In this document: piece by piece, positions 7,794 through 16,872 of the stretch
Numbering within the stretch: position 1 is the stretch's first letter
How the letters are laid out: every line of letters starts with the position of its first letter
Assembly: GCF_000011085.1 (NCBI RefSeq)
Contig: NC_006396.1
Coordinates: 1,240,001 to 1,304,000 of the forward strand
Direction: 5' to 3'
From: Haloarcula marismortui ATCC 43049
GTDB taxonomy: Archaea > Halobacteriota > Halobacteria > Halobacteriales > Haloarculaceae
DNA length: 64,000 nucleotides
The notes under the pieces: model-generated
Told to the model about the DNA's origin: nothing
Seen by the model: the letters and a program-made list of their open reading frames with translations, nothing else
The model's database searches: none
Made by a program: the position numbers and the translations under genes

Positions 7794-8774
7794 TCAGCGT
7801 GTCAGTCGAACGTCGAGGACGATGTTGTGTTCCTTCGGGGCATACGACCGGACAGTGTGGCGCGTTTCGACCGTCACGTCGTAGGCTGGCTCCGCAGCCG
7901 CCCGGATCGCTTTCTCGCCGGGTCCGAACAGGTCGTCCTCGTGCTGGATATCGTAATAGTGAACCACACATTCGTCGGCCGCCAGCCGGACAGCGGTCTC
8001 CAGAAACTCGTCGGCGCTGTGTGGCAGGTTCATCACGACGCGGTCGGCCCAGTCCTCGTACTCGCCGGCCACCTCACGCACGTCGCCGCAGATACCCGTC
8101 ATGCGGTCAGCGACACCGTTACGCTCCGCATTCGCCTGCAGATACTCGATCGCCGTCTCGTTGATGTCGGTCCCAACGCAGCTCGCCCCGCGTTTGGCAA
8201 ACGGAATCGCGAACGGGCCGACACCGGCAAACATATCGAAGGTCTGCTCGCCTTCGCCGACCTGCTTGGTGACGCGATGGCGTTCCGTCGCCAGCCGCGG
8301 CGAAAAGTACACTTCGGCGAGGTCGAGGTCGAACGTACAGCCGTACTCCCGGTGGGTGACTTCTGTTCCTTCACCAGCAAGTATGTCCCAGTCCCGGACC
8401 CGCTGTTCGCCTTTGATCTTCGATGCGCGGTTCAATACCGCTCGCACGGGCAGGTCCGAACCCATGATTGCATCGGCGATCATTCGGGCTCGCTCGTCAT
8501 CATCTTCATCGACAATCGCGACATCACCGATGCGCTCGTAGCTCGGGTCGAAGTCGAGGGCGTCCGCCGGCATCGTCTGGCCCTCGCGGACCGGCGGGTC
8601 TGCCTCGACAACGGTGAAGTCCGACGGCACCGCTGTGGGGTCGGTAACAGGAACGTACAGCTGCCCGTCGACAACCGTGATGTCATAGCCGTCGTCGACG
8701 AGGTTTGCCTCGGCGAGGCGCTGGCGCGTCTCTTCGCCGGCCTCACGGGGAACGCGAACGCAGGGAACGCCCAT
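7794..8774 (-). CDS. trm5: tRNA (guanine37-N1)-methyltransferase Trm5
   Basis: This 326-residue enzyme methylates N1 of guanosine-37 next to the anticodon using S-adenosylmethionine, preventing +1 frameshifting. Archaeal Trm5 is a class I methyltransferase, unlike bacterial TrmD. The N-terminal D1 domain is followed by the D2/D3 core with the SAM loop DMFAGVGPFAIPFA at about 188-201 and the catalytic motif NLPHSADEFL near 256. The C-terminal APKEHNIVLDVRL is also typical. Some archaeal versions contribute to wyosine-type bases at position 37. The gene is divergent from dphB, with a 75-base gap. Confidence 0.93.
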   Translation of the reverse strand: MGVPCVRVPREAGEETRQRLAEANLVDDGYDITVVDGQLYVPVTDPTAVPSDFTVVEADPPVREGQTMPADALDFDPSYERIGDVAIVDEDDDERARMIADAIMGSDLPVRAVLNRASKIKGEQRVRDWDILAGEGTEVTHREYGCTFDLDLAEVYFSPRLATERHRVTKQVGEGEQTFDMFAGVGPFAIPFAKRGASCVGTDINETAIEYLQANAERNGVADRMTGICGDVREVAGEYEDWADRVVMNLPHSADEFLETAVRLAADECVVHYYDIQHEDDLFGPGEKAIRAAAEPAYDVTVETRHTVRSYAPKEHNIVLDVRLTR

Positions 8775-8817
8775 ACTCCCCCTCCCCGACCACGGGCGGT
8801 AAGCCTGACGCTTCGCG

Positions 8818-8827
8818 CCCTTTATCC
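8818..8827 (+). promoter_or_regulatory. TATA box of dphB
   Basis: CCTTTATC is centred 27 bases before the ATG at 8850. It fixes the start and argues against the very long open frame upstream, which is antisense to trm5. Confidence 0.5.
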
Positions 8828-8849
8828 CCGGCCGCGACCCACTTCAGAT

Positions 8850-9629
8850 ATGCTCACATTCGTCGGGCTGGGCCTCTATGATGAGCGCTCGGTCACGGTC
8901 GCGGGCCGCGACGCCATCCGGGACGCTGACCGGGTGTTCGCCGAATTTTACACGAGCCGGCTGATCGGTACTGATATCGAAACGCTGGAGGACACACTGG
9001 AGACGAGTATCGAACGCAGAGACCGAGCCGGCATCGAGCAGGACCCTGAGCCGATTCTCGAAGCCGCCGAGAGCGAACACGTCGTCTTCTGTACCGCCGG
9101 GGATACGATGGTCTCGACGACACACGCTGACCTCCGGCTTCGGGCCGCGGACCGTGGTATCGAAACCCGAATCGTTCACGGGACGACCGCCCAGACTGCT
9201 GCCGGCTCGCTGACCGGCCTGCAGAACTACCGCTTCGGGAAGGCTACGACCCTTCCGTTCGAGGACGCACACGGCGGTGACGGCGTTCCGGACAGCGTCG
9301 TCGCTACCATCGAGGACAATCGAGACCGGGACCTGCACACGCTGGTCTACCTCGACATCAAAGTCGACGACCCCCACTGGGAGGAAAGCGACGACACGTA
9401 CATGACCGCCAGTCAGGCCGCCACCATGCTGTCGGAGCCATTCCCGGACACACTTGGGGTTGTCGTGGCCAGGGCCGGCAGTCCAGACCCATTAGTGGCC
9501 GCTGACACGCTCGACGAACTCGCTACGCAGACGTTCGGCGACCCGCTACATCTGCTCGTCATTCCCGGTTCGCTCCACCCACTTGAGGCGGATACACTGG
9601 AGTCAGTTGCTGGAGCAGCGTTAGAATAG
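8850..9629 (+). CDS. dphB: diphthine synthase
   Basis: This 259-residue SAM-dependent methyltransferase (tetrapyrrole-methylase fold) performs the methylation step of diphthamide synthesis on the modified His of elongation factor 2. It has the family N-terminus LTFVGLGLYDERSVT, then AGDTMVSTTH near 77-86. The His/Thr motif HGTTAQTAAGSLTGLQNYRFGK follows in part. The C-terminal segment ends with IPGSLHPLEADTL. Length matches archaeal DphB. It lies next to trm5, another translation-fidelity enzyme, but on the opposite strand. Confidence 0.93.
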   Translation: MLTFVGLGLYDERSVTVAGRDAIRDADRVFAEFYTSRLIGTDIETLEDTLETSIERRDRAGIEQDPEPILEAAESEHVVFCTAGDTMVSTTHADLRLRAADRGIETRIVHGTTAQTAAGSLTGLQNYRFGKATTLPFEDAHGGDGVPDSVVATIEDNRDRDLHTLVYLDIKVDDPHWEESDDTYMTASQAATMLSEPFPDTLGVVVARAGSPDPLVAADTLDELATQTFGDPLHLLVIPGSLHPLEADTLESVAGAALE

Positions 9630-9653
9630 CGAGCGTCGGTTCCGCGACGCAGT

Positions 9654-10655
9654 TCAGTCGTCACCGGGCGTCGCAGGACCCGACTCCGACTGGTCCTTTT
9701 CGAATGTCGTTCCAAGGTCGTACTCGGTTCCGGTCACCAGAAACAGGAGGTCTTCGACGATAACGGTGAGCTCCGGTAGCTCCCGCATCAGTACCCACGT
9801 CAGCCCGACGAGGACGATGACTGAGCCGAACTGCGCCAGCATCCGGTCGACGATGTAGTAGGATACCAGCTGTGCGTCGCTAAGGCCGAACAGCGCCATG
9901 ACCGTTCCCGGGAAGAACTGCGCTTTCTGGAGGCCAAATGCCAGCGCGATCCCGAGGTTCCGAATGAGGTTCAACACGTAGATGATGCCGACGGCCACGA
10001 CCAGCACGCGGAGTTTCCGCCGCCACGGTGCCTTGACTGCCAGTATTCCGCCGGCGAAGATGGAGATGCTGCCGATACCTGTACAGGCCAGAATGATAGT
10101 GTACGTTATCGGCCGCTCGTTCCCGTCGAACCAGAACGTGTTCTCGTAGGGGTACTGCTTCGACGCGATGTCGATGCCGTTGTGCGAGAGCCCGTCCACC
10201 ACCATCGGGTCGTACCCGATGAGCGTCATCAGGAAGACGACCTGATCGGTGACGACTTCGATGATTGTCTGGCGGAGCGGTCCAATGGTGAGGAAGGGCA
10301 CGTAGATGACGCCCATGATACCGATGGCACGGGTCAACACCAGCAGCGACTCCCGGCCGTTCCAGAGTAAGTAGCCGGTGTACAGCGACAGGGGCACGGC
10401 GATGACGCTTCCCAGTCCCTCGACGACGCTTTTCTGTATCAAAATGAAGTGTGGTGCCAGAACGAGCCAGTACGCTGCGAACAAAACCCAGCCGACCGTC
10501 CCGACTGGGCGGGCAAGTTCCTCGTCGTACTGGGCGACGGCTACGCTTCCGAGAAACGCCGCAAGAACGAGCCACATCAGCGGTTCCGAGACCGTGACCG
10601 GGTCGAACGACAGTCCAGCGATGTCGACACCCGTCTGCAGGACTGTCTCACTCAT
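9654..10655 (-). CDS. artA: archaeosortase A
   Basis: This 333-residue polytopic membrane enzyme recognises the C-terminal PGF-CTERM tripartite signal, removes the tail and promotes prenyl-lipid attachment of surface proteins. The catalytic triad expected from the Haloferax enzyme is visible: Cys191 in ACTGIGS, Arg232 in LIRNLG and Arg271 in YIVDRM, each at a membrane boundary. About eight hydrophobic segments are present, with a charged C-terminal tail. Its TATA box (CATATACG, minus strand, near 10682) is 27 bases before the ATG at 10655, so the in-frame TTG six codons upstream is not used. It lies immediately downstream of the S-layer gene, its presumed principal substrate. Confidence 0.95.
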   Translation of the reverse strand: MSETVLQTGVDIAGLSFDPVTVSEPLMWLVLAAFLGSVAVAQYDEELARPVGTVGWVLFAAYWLVLAPHFILIQKSVVEGLGSVIAVPLSLYTGYLLWNGRESLLVLTRAIGIMGVIYVPFLTIGPLRQTIIEVVTDQVVFLMTLIGYDPMVVDGLSHNGIDIASKQYPYENTFWFDGNERPITYTIILACTGIGSISIFAGGILAVKAPWRRKLRVLVVAVGIIYVLNLIRNLGIALAFGLQKAQFFPGTVMALFGLSDAQLVSYYIVDRMLAQFGSVIVLVGLTWVLMRELPELTVIVEDLLFLVTGTEYDLGTTFEKDQSESGPATPGDD

Positions 10656-10678
10656 TGCCTGTACGTTAGCCAAACCGG

Positions 10679-10686
10679 CGTATATG
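10679..10686 (-). promoter_or_regulatory. TATA box of artA
   Basis: CATATACG on the minus strand is centred 27 bases before the artA ATG. Archaeosortase can therefore be transcribed separately from the S-layer gene upstream. Confidence 0.5.
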
Positions 10687-10802
10687 TTTTGTCGTTGCGC
10701 TACTGTGCGGTGTCGTCGTCAGAACGCGTCAACGACAGCGCCGCCGCTACCGGCGTAGCACGCAAAAGAAAGAACGGTGTTCAGAGACTGGAGCGATTCC
10801 AG

Positions 10803-13442
10803 TTAGTTGTCGCGTCGGACGGCGAGGAGCGCAGCAGCGACGAGCGCGATGAGCGCGATGGCTGCCGTGAAGCCGGGACCGGACGCTTCCGTGGTCTCAG
10901 CTTCGTCGGTTCCGGAGTCCATGGTGGTGGTCTCCTCAGTCTGCTCCTCGGTTTCCGGCGGTTCGGTTTCGGTTTCCGTCGGCTCTTCCTCGGAGGTGAC
11001 GGTCACGTTCGCACTGTCCGTGACAGGGCCGTCGCCCGAGGTGTACGGGTCGTCAGCACCCGGGAAGTCGTACGCTTCGTTGCCGTTGGTGTCGAGGTGC
11101 GGCATCGCGACCGCGGTGAAGTCCTCGTCCATCGGCTCGTCGAGCGTGATCGTGATGTCCTCGTGGCTGCCTTCCTCGAGGTATTCAGAGTTCCCGACGA
11201 CATCACCGGATGCGTTACCGGCGTGGATTGCGATGAAGCCACCGGCGGACAACTGTGCGTTGTCGACGACGACTTCGCTCCCGTCGGATTCCTGGTCACT
11301 GATGCTCACGGTTGCCGTCGCGCCTTCGACGATCGTGCCGTCGATGTCGTCACCGACGTCACTGCCGTCGACACGCGTCTGTGCCGTGAAGTTCGTTCCA
11401 GGGCTCCGCTCGCTGAGGTCAGCCGTTGCGGTGAACGTCCCGTTCTCCGTGACGGCCGTCTCCGGCTGGAGCAGGAACGGACTGCTGCTCGACTGGCTGC
11501 GGAGTCGGACGGTCACTTCGCTGCTCGGTGCGACGTTCGTCGTCCCGAAGAACTGCTGACCAGGACCAGCCTGAACAGAGATGTCGTCGTCGTTGTTCAG
11601 CGTCGCATCCGCGTCGACGAACTGAACACTGTCGTTGACGACTTCGCTGTCATCGTCGTCGTCGACGAGGTCACTGGTCGAGTCGTAGACAGTGAAGTTT
11701 GCCGCGTACTCGTCTTCGTCCTCGAGATTGAGTTCGTCGTTATCTGCGAGGTCAGCTCCGTCGATGGCGACGAAGTGCGTGTCGTTGGCCTCGTCGTAGA
11801 TGACCTTGTAGTCGCTAATCTGGTCGATGTCAAAGCCGGAGCCATCGGAGTTAGCGCCAGGGTCACTATCCTCGAGCTCGTGCTGGAACGCAGCACCAGG
11901 ATTGTTGTCGCCATCGGCAGCCTCATCGCCGGATTTGGCACCGTAGTCGCTCGTGTCGATGTCACCGCTACCGTCGGTGAACACACCTTCGAGACCGGAG
12001 GCCTCGACTTGGATGATGATGTCGTCGTTGACATCGTTGATTGCCGCTTCATCGGTCTGCGTGATGTTCCCGGCCTCGATCAGGTCGTAGACCGGTGCGG
12101 TTTCATCATCCTCGAGGTCGCTGATCTCGTCGTTGTACGTGTCGCTCGGAGCGCGCCACAATTGGACGGTCTCGGTGGTCCGCTCTCCGAGGGAGAGCGT
12201 TCCGACGTCGTCCTCGTCTTCGATTTCCACGGTTGAATTGTCAGGGATTCCAACGTGGCCTTCGACGGTCAGCATATCGTAGTCCGTCGCCTCAAGGATA
12301 TCGGCGCCGGCAGTGCCTTCTTCGTTAAAGTTGCCGAGGGTCCGCTCGTTGACGTTATCGATGGTGGTATCGTCGTCACCAGCGACAAGGACCTCATCGG
12401 CATCGCCGGAGCCAGCCTGGTAGCTGTTGAACTTGACGTAGACTTGGCCGTCCTCGTCGTCGTCAGTCACTTCGGCGATGGCGTAGTAGTTATCATCATC
12501 CTTGTCACCGACCTGCACGGTCGCTTCGTCGGTGTTGTCGAGCTGGATGGTAATGTTCGCCACGTCACCGCGTTCTTCGCTGACGACGCCATCTTCGAAG
12601 GCTGCTTCGTCGTCACCGGTGTCGGCGACCTCGATACTGTCCGAGTCCGAGGCGTCGGAGTCGGTCACGTTGGTTTCGATCGTGTAGTTACCTTCGTTGA
12701 TGTCCGTGAAGTTCAGCGTGTATTCGGCCTCTGCGTTGCCGATAATCTGAATCTTCTCGGTGTCGTCGAAGAACTCGTCTGCGTTGTTGACATTCTCAAG
12801 TTTGTCGCCCTGGGTACTGTCGGTGATAACCGTCACACCGTCAGGCAGGCTTTCACCGTCGCCAAGGTTGTTGACGAAGATATCGGCGAGTTCGTCACGG
12901 TCGAGGTTATCGGACGAGACGTTGACCGAGTACCCGTTCCGGACGTCGGACTCAATCTCGAACTCGACGTCGGCCGAGTCACCGGTGGTGCCGACCTCAC
13001 TATCGTCGAAGTCGGCGGTGAGGTCCTGCAGGACGACCTCGAATGTCTCAGATTCTTTAAGACCGTTTCCGGAGCTTACATCATTTTCACTGCGGTCGCT
13101 AAGATCGACGACTTGTCCGCTTGAAGAGCGCTGGATGACGAAGTCACCTTCGCTCAGGCGGTCATCGAGGTCGAACTCGATTTCACCGTTGTCGCCGGAG
13201 TTGACCGTGCGGCGAAGCGAGCCGACTCGGTCGTTATCGCCGCTGTCGTCAACGGTCCGGACTTCATAGTCTGCGTTGTTACCTGCCACGTCAAGCGTTA
13301 CCTCTTGGCCGCTGTAGAACGTCCCAGCGTCCAGATTAGCCGCAGCAGCCCCTCCGGAGAGCGCGACGGTCCCGGCGAATACCGAGAAGACCATCAGCGC
13401 AGTCAGGAAGAGACTACGTATTTTTTCGTTTGTATCTGTCAT
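10803..13442 (-). CDS. csg: S-layer (cell surface) glycoprotein with PGF-CTERM
   Basis: This 879-residue, extremely acidic protein would form the hexagonal S-layer that serves as the cell wall. It starts with the haloarchaeal surface-glycoprotein signal peptide (TNEKIRSLFLTALMVFSVF, cleaved near residue 35). Long Asp/Asn-rich beta domains with many N-X-S/T glycosylation sequons follow. A Thr/Glu/Pro-rich stalk typical of O-glycosylated membrane-proximal regions precedes the sorting tail at the C-terminus (GPGF, a hydrophobic helix, then RRDN). The tail is the substrate for the neighbouring archaeosortase. The start is the ATG at 13442; an upstream in-frame start would precede the signal peptide by 23 residues. 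Confidence 0.93.
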   Translation of the reverse strand: MTDTNEKIRSLFLTALMVFSVFAGTVALSGGAAAANLDAGTFYSGQEVTLDVAGNNADYEVRTVDDSGDNDRVGSLRRTVNSGDNGEIEFDLDDRLSEGDFVIQRSSSGQVVDLSDRSENDVSSGNGLKESETFEVVLQDLTADFDDSEVGTTGDSADVEFEIESDVRNGYSVNVSSDNLDRDELADIFVNNLGDGESLPDGVTVITDSTQGDKLENVNNADEFFDDTEKIQIIGNAEAEYTLNFTDINEGNYTIETNVTDSDASDSDSIEVADTGDDEAAFEDGVVSEERGDVANITIQLDNTDEATVQVGDKDDDNYYAIAEVTDDDEDGQVYVKFNSYQAGSGDADEVLVAGDDDTTIDNVNERTLGNFNEEGTAGADILEATDYDMLTVEGHVGIPDNSTVEIEDEDDVGTLSLGERTTETVQLWRAPSDTYNDEISDLEDDETAPVYDLIEAGNITQTDEAAINDVNDDIIIQVEASGLEGVFTDGSGDIDTSDYGAKSGDEAADGDNNPGAAFQHELEDSDPGANSDGSGFDIDQISDYKVIYDEANDTHFVAIDGADLADNDELNLEDEDEYAANFTVYDSTSDLVDDDDDSEVVNDSVQFVDADATLNNDDDISVQAGPGQQFFGTTNVAPSSEVTVRLRSQSSSSPFLLQPETAVTENGTFTATADLSERSPGTNFTAQTRVDGSDVGDDIDGTIVEGATATVSISDQESDGSEVVVDNAQLSAGGFIAIHAGNASGDVVGNSEYLEEGSHEDITITLDEPMDEDFTAVAMPHLDTNGNEAYDFPGADDPYTSGDGPVTDSANVTVTSEEEPTETETEPPETEEQTEETTTMDSGTDEAETTEASGPGFTAAIALIALVAAALLAVRRDN

Positions 13443-13872
13443 AGTTTGTTGATTGCTATCGGGCGACCCCAGCAGTTTTCCACCTGGTCGGAACGCGGTC
13501 ACCGCGACCACGCATAGACCGAACCGGCGTACTCACTTCTGGCGTCATGGGTAGGGGTACAGTCTAAACGACAGGTGTCTGTTGTAAATGTTTTGTGGTA
13601 AGAAAATCCAACTGTCATGAATGGCCAGGGAACGAAGGCGCTGTCAGTGGCGATTAGATGTGGTTTAAGAATCTTGTAGGTGTATAACAAGATCAGCATT
13701 CGGGCGTTTGACGACCCAGATCTACGTATCGGAGATGGTATCGCTGGCCTGAGACGATAGGGCTTCACGAATCCTCACTGCTCGCTCAGGAACGCCTCCG
13801 CAGACGAATCTCCTTCTGACAGCTACCGCGCGAGAATAGATTAGAACAGACGGGTAGTACCGACCAGTGCCG
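13443..13872. other. long upstream region of the S-layer gene
   Basis: This gene-free stretch of about 430 bases separates csg from the VOC gene. It is AT-richer than its surroundings, especially 13570-13690. On the minus strand, GTTTAGA (13563-13569) could be a TATA box giving a leader of roughly 95 bases; other S-layer genes have long leaders too. A small minus-strand open frame here (13499-13768) is Cys/His/Tyr-rich and unlike haloarchaeal proteins, so I do not call it a gene. Confidence 0.45.
13563..13569 (-). promoter_or_regulatory. possible csg promoter TATA box
   Basis: GTTTAGA on the minus strand would place the start of transcription near 13539, about 97 bases before the csg ATG. 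The match is weak and other AT-rich candidates exist further upstream. Confidence 0.3.
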
Positions 13873-14625
13873 TCAGTTCGTCACGATTTCGATTTCGCGG
13901 CCGTCGGGGTCTTTGGTGAACGCATAGCGGTCGTCACAGCTCTCAGGGTCACGGTAGTCCTCGGCGTGGCGCCCCATCAGCGTCTCCCACGCGCCGTGGA
14001 GGTCATCAGTCTGGACCGCGAGATGCCCCCACGCGTCGCCGAGTTCGTAGGACCGGCCGTCGTAGTTGTAGGTGAGTTCGACCGACATCGCCTCGTCGGG
14101 GGCGTCCTCGGGTTTGAGGAAGTACAGTGCGAAGTCGTCGAACTCCTCACGGCGGAACAGTTCGTAGTTGAGCTTCCGGACGTACCAGCCGATAGCCTGT
14201 TCGGCGTCTTCGACACGGATCATTGTGTGGTCGAGGGACCACTTCGTGCCGTGGTCTCGCTCGACGATCTCGATTTCGTGGCCATCAGGGTCTGTGACGA
14301 AGGCATAGGAACCGCCACAGGAGTCTGGGTCGCGGTAATCCTCGACGCCGGCGTCCATCAGGTCGTCGTAGGCGTCGTACACGTCATCACAGCGGACGGC
14401 GATATGTCCCCACGCGTCGCCCATCGTATACGAGCGCCCGTCGTGGTTGTACGTGAGTTCGAGCAGTGCACCCTCGTCGTGGACATCCTCCGGACCAAGG
14501 AAGACATTAGTAAAGCTATCGGCCTCCCAGCGACCCTTCTCCTCGTAATCGAAATACGTCTGGTACCAGTCCAGTGAGGCGTCCAGATCCTCGACGCGCA
14601 TCATCGTATGATCGAGTGACCACAT
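13873..14625 (-). CDS. tandem VOC (glyoxalase-fold) protein
   Basis: This 250-residue protein consists of two similar vicinal-oxygen-chelate units, about 1-123 and 126-250. Each has the four usual metal-ligand positions: His in SLDHTM, Glu in LELTYN or VELTYN, His in DAWGH and Glu near the end in EIEIV. Both sites appear intact. Glyoxalase I would isomerise a hemithioacetal, but haloarchaea use other thiols than glutathione, so the substrate is open. Related folds include dioxygenases and epimerases. The start is the ATG giving MWSLDHTM, which begins the first beta strand. A TATA-like CCTTTTC lies 27 bases upstream. Confidence 0.85.
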   Translation of the reverse strand: MWSLDHTMMRVEDLDASLDWYQTYFDYEEKGRWEADSFTNVFLGPEDVHDEGALLELTYNHDGRSYTMGDAWGHIAVRCDDVYDAYDDLMDAGVEDYRDPDSCGGSYAFVTDPDGHEIEIVERDHGTKWSLDHTMIRVEDAEQAIGWYVRKLNYELFRREEFDDFALYFLKPEDAPDEAMSVELTYNYDGRSYELGDAWGHLAVQTDDLHGAWETLMGRHAEDYRDPESCDDRYAFTKDPDGREIEIVTN

Positions 14626-14697
14626 ACACGGTATGTGGTTCGAGCGAGCGAAAAGGCTACCGCCAGAGGCGGTTCCGTCCGGATTCGATACCACAGG

Positions 14698-15138
14698 TCA
14701 CCGCGTCGCCGTGTCCGCTCGGATAGCCGGGAGGTAGTACCACCAGACCACGATAAGCAGGACAAGGGAGCCGACCGGGACAGCCACGTAGTTGAGCCGC
14801 CTGTTGAACCCCAGAAACACCGGAAACTGCGTCAGACCCGCACCTGCGAGTGCGAGGGCGGTCACCCGAACATCCTCACGCCAGACGACACCCGCAACGG
14901 CGCTGGCTAGAGCAAAGGCATACAGCAGGACGCCCGAACCCCACGATTCGATAAACTGCGGGAGTGCGCTGGTAAAGCGGATGAAGTAGCTGTAAACCGA
15001 GAGCAACTCCGGCGGGTTCGTGTTGAACAGGCCAAACGAGAAGACGAGCGTCAGTTCCTTTCCAATTAGCACCACTGTCCAGGGGACGAAGCCGGCAACA
15101 ACGACGGCGATAAGACGGCGTCTGGGACCGCGGTCCAT
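14698..15138 (-). CDS. small membrane protein, TIGR04206-like (artA-associated family)
   Basis: This 146-residue protein has four or five predicted membrane helices and a basic N-terminus (MDRGPRRR). It resembles a haloarchaeal family I remember as TIGR04206, named for frequent proximity to archaeosortase A. That would fit its place some 4 kb from artA. No catalytic motif is visible and its role in sorting, if any, is unproven. It follows the VOC gene on the same strand by 72 bases but has no clear operon partner. Confidence 0.65.
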   Translation of the reverse strand: MDRGPRRRLIAVVVAGFVPWTVVLIGKELTLVFSFGLFNTNPPELLSVYSYFIRFTSALPQFIESWGSGVLLYAFALASAVAGVVWREDVRVTALALAGAGLTQFPVFLGFNRRLNYVAVPVGSLVLLIVVWWYYLPAIRADTATR

Positions 15139-15268
15139 AGTTGGTAGCAGGGTTCCACACCAATGAACGCATCTACTCCGCTATGTGGTACGGTCCTCCA
15201 CAGGATTGTTCTTCCGTGGGACCTCTTTTCAGTTGTTTGCGTGCACGCGAGAACCGACGCGCGACAAC

Positions 15269-16378
15269 CTAGCGGTTAGCGACGATTCGCAGGATATCCT
15301 CGTCCGCGAGTTCGTGGTCGCGCCCGACCTGCTGTTCGTCGTGCTTGGCGCTCGGGCCGGTTACACGAGCAAAGCGGAAGCGCTCGTCGAAGCTGCCGCC
15401 GAGTTTCTCGCAGGCGTCGTCAACGGTGTCGCCTTCACGGAGTATTAGCGGTTCCTCGCGGTCAACACCGCGGCCCGGCTTGTCCATGTAAATCCGGATC
15501 AGGCCGAGTTCCTCCCAGATGCGTTCGGTGAGGCTATCCAGTCCTTTCTCTTCCTCGGCGCTGATGAAGATCGCTTCCTCTGGGTCAATGTCTCGCTCTT
15601 GGAGTTCGTCTTCGACTTTCGGAAGATAGTCGGGCTCGATAAGGTCGGCTTTGTTGACGGCGACGAGGGACGGCAGGTAGACACGGTTGTCCATCACGCC
15701 GTCGATGAGCTGGTCGATATCGAGCTGCTCGCCGATGGTTACGTCGGCGTTGACGTACCCGTGTTCGCGCAGGACAGCTTTGACCGTCTCGTCGTCGAGT
15801 TCGACGCCGGTAGCCGTGTTAACCGAAATCCCGTCTTTACCCTTCTTGCGGACGTTGACCCATGGTGGATCCTGATCGAGGCGGATTTTGTTCTTGTACA
15901 ATTCCTCTCGGAGGCGGTCGTATTGGTCAATCTCGAAGACGGAGATGAGGAAGACGATGAGGTCAGCGGTCCGGACGACGGACAGCACTTCTTTCCCACC
16001 ACCGCGGCCGCCAGCAGCCCCTTCGATAAGTCCGGGAACATCGAGAATCTGGATGTTCGCACCCTTGTGCTTGAGCATTCCCGGGTAGACATCAAGTGTG
16101 GTAAACTCGTAGGCTCCCGTTTCGGACTCGGCGTTTGTGAGTGCGTTCAGCAGCGTCGACTTCCCAACGCTGGGGAACCCGACGAGCGCGACGGTCGCAT
16201 CGCCGTGTTTCTCAACGCCGTAGCCACCGCCGCCGCCCGAGGAAGCCTGCTGTTCGAGCTTCTCCTTTTTCTCCGCGAGCTTGGACTTCAGCCGACCGAT
16301 ATGGGCCTCTGTAGACTTGTTGTAGGGAGTGCTGGCGATTTCGTCTTCGAGTTCCTGAATCTCCTCTTCGAGCCCCAT
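15269..16378 (-). CDS. drg: Drg-type OBG-family GTPase
   Basis: This 369-residue GTPase belongs to the developmentally regulated GTP-binding (DRG) branch of the OBG family, ribosome-associated factors in archaea and eukaryotes. An N-terminal coiled region (1-45) is followed by the P-loop GFPSVGKS at 67-74. The switch segment DVPGLIEGAAGGRGGG at about 112-127, the specificity motif NKAD near 243, and a C-terminal TGS domain (from about 290) complete the order. The DRG-specific insertion between the switch and NKAD is present. It sits next to the ribosomal stalk genes but on the opposite strand. Confidence 0.93.
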   Translation of the reverse strand: MGLEEEIQELEDEIASTPYNKSTEAHIGRLKSKLAEKKEKLEQQASSGGGGGYGVEKHGDATVALVGFPSVGKSTLLNALTNAESETGAYEFTTLDVYPGMLKHKGANIQILDVPGLIEGAAGGRGGGKEVLSVVRTADLIVFLISVFEIDQYDRLREELYKNKIRLDQDPPWVNVRKKGKDGISVNTATGVELDDETVKAVLREHGYVNADVTIGEQLDIDQLIDGVMDNRVYLPSLVAVNKADLIEPDYLPKVEDELQERDIDPEEAIFISAEEEKGLDSLTERIWEELGLIRIYMDKPGRGVDREEPLILREGDTVDDACEKLGGSFDERFRFARVTGPSAKHDEQQVGRDHELADEDILRIVANR

Positions 16379-16507
16379 TAGATGTATGTCGGCCCCTCAC
16401 ACCGAATAAGGCTTTCCTCCCTCGCCGACGCGACCCCAGCGGCATACGTCATGGGGCCGTCCTGCCGTTCAGAATGGTCAAACGACCCTCATGTAATTCG
16501 ACACACC

Positions 16508-16513
16508 TATAGG
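16508..16513 (+). promoter_or_regulatory. TATA box upstream of the VNG_1110C-like gene
   Basis: CTATAG is centred 27 bases before the in-frame ATG at 16537 and only 18 bases before the ATG at 16528. If the mRNA is leaderless, translation would start at 16537. Confidence 0.4.
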
Positions 16514-16527
16514 CTGCCCTCCGTCAT

Positions 16528-16737
16528 ATGTCGATAATGGGAGCGGCGAGTCGGTTTCGCGACAGCACGCAGATACTGCTGCCAGTCGGTGCGCTCGACG
16601 GCATTCGCGAGGAACTGGAACAGCGGTTCACTGTGAGCGTTCATCAGGAAGGCGAACAGATCCGGATAATTGGCTCCCCGGTCGAAATCAAAGACGCGAG
16701 CGATTTCCTCGCTCGGAACGGCGTGACGTTCGCCTGA
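16528..16737 (+). CDS. VNG_1110C family small protein
   Basis: This 69-residue acidic protein resembles the conserved haloarchaeal VNG_1110C family, which in Halobacterium also lies just before the gene for uL11. The conserved core is QILLPVGALDGIREELE followed by a short beta/alpha unit ending DFLARNGV. It has no known function, and its steady linkage to ribosomal genes hints at a translation-related role. A second in-frame ATG at 16537 fits the TATA spacing better and would shorten it by three residues. The opposite-strand open frame here is a shadow. Confidence 0.72.
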   Translation: MSIMGAASRFRDSTQILLPVGALDGIREELEQRFTVSVHQEGEQIRIIGSPVEIKDASDFLARNGVTFA

Positions 16738-16842
16738 GCTGACAAGTACTCCATTTGTTGTCGCGCTGGCGTTCTGATGATGAGTCAACGGTGAGTGTTC
16801 GTGCGTGTGGGAGCCTCACGCAGTTATCCGTGAAACGCAATC

Positions 16843-16849
16843 CTTTAAA
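16843..16849 (+). promoter_or_regulatory. TATA box of rpl11
   Basis: CTTTAAA is centred 27 bases before the rpl11 ATG at 16873, which indicates a leaderless transcript independent of the downstream uL1 operon. Confidence 0.55.
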
Positions 16850-16872
16850 CTGCCGCGAGGATTCCACTATGT

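Noticed and set aside
7827-8849. Long plus-strand extension of the diphthine synthase frame
   Set aside because: It is antisense to trm5, and the TATA box at 8818-8827 fixes the start at 8850.
10449-12236. 595-codon plus-strand open frame opposite the S-layer gene
   Set aside because: It is the antisense shadow of csg, whose acidic codon bias (GAC/GAG) leaves the complement open.
13499-13768. 89-codon minus-strand frame upstream of csg
   Set aside because: Basic, Cys/Tyr/His-rich composition, no ribosome-binding site or TATA, and no recognisable domain.
16507-16788. 93-codon minus-strand frame before rpl11
   Set aside because: It overlaps the plus-strand VNG_1110C-like gene, which has a matching family and promoter.
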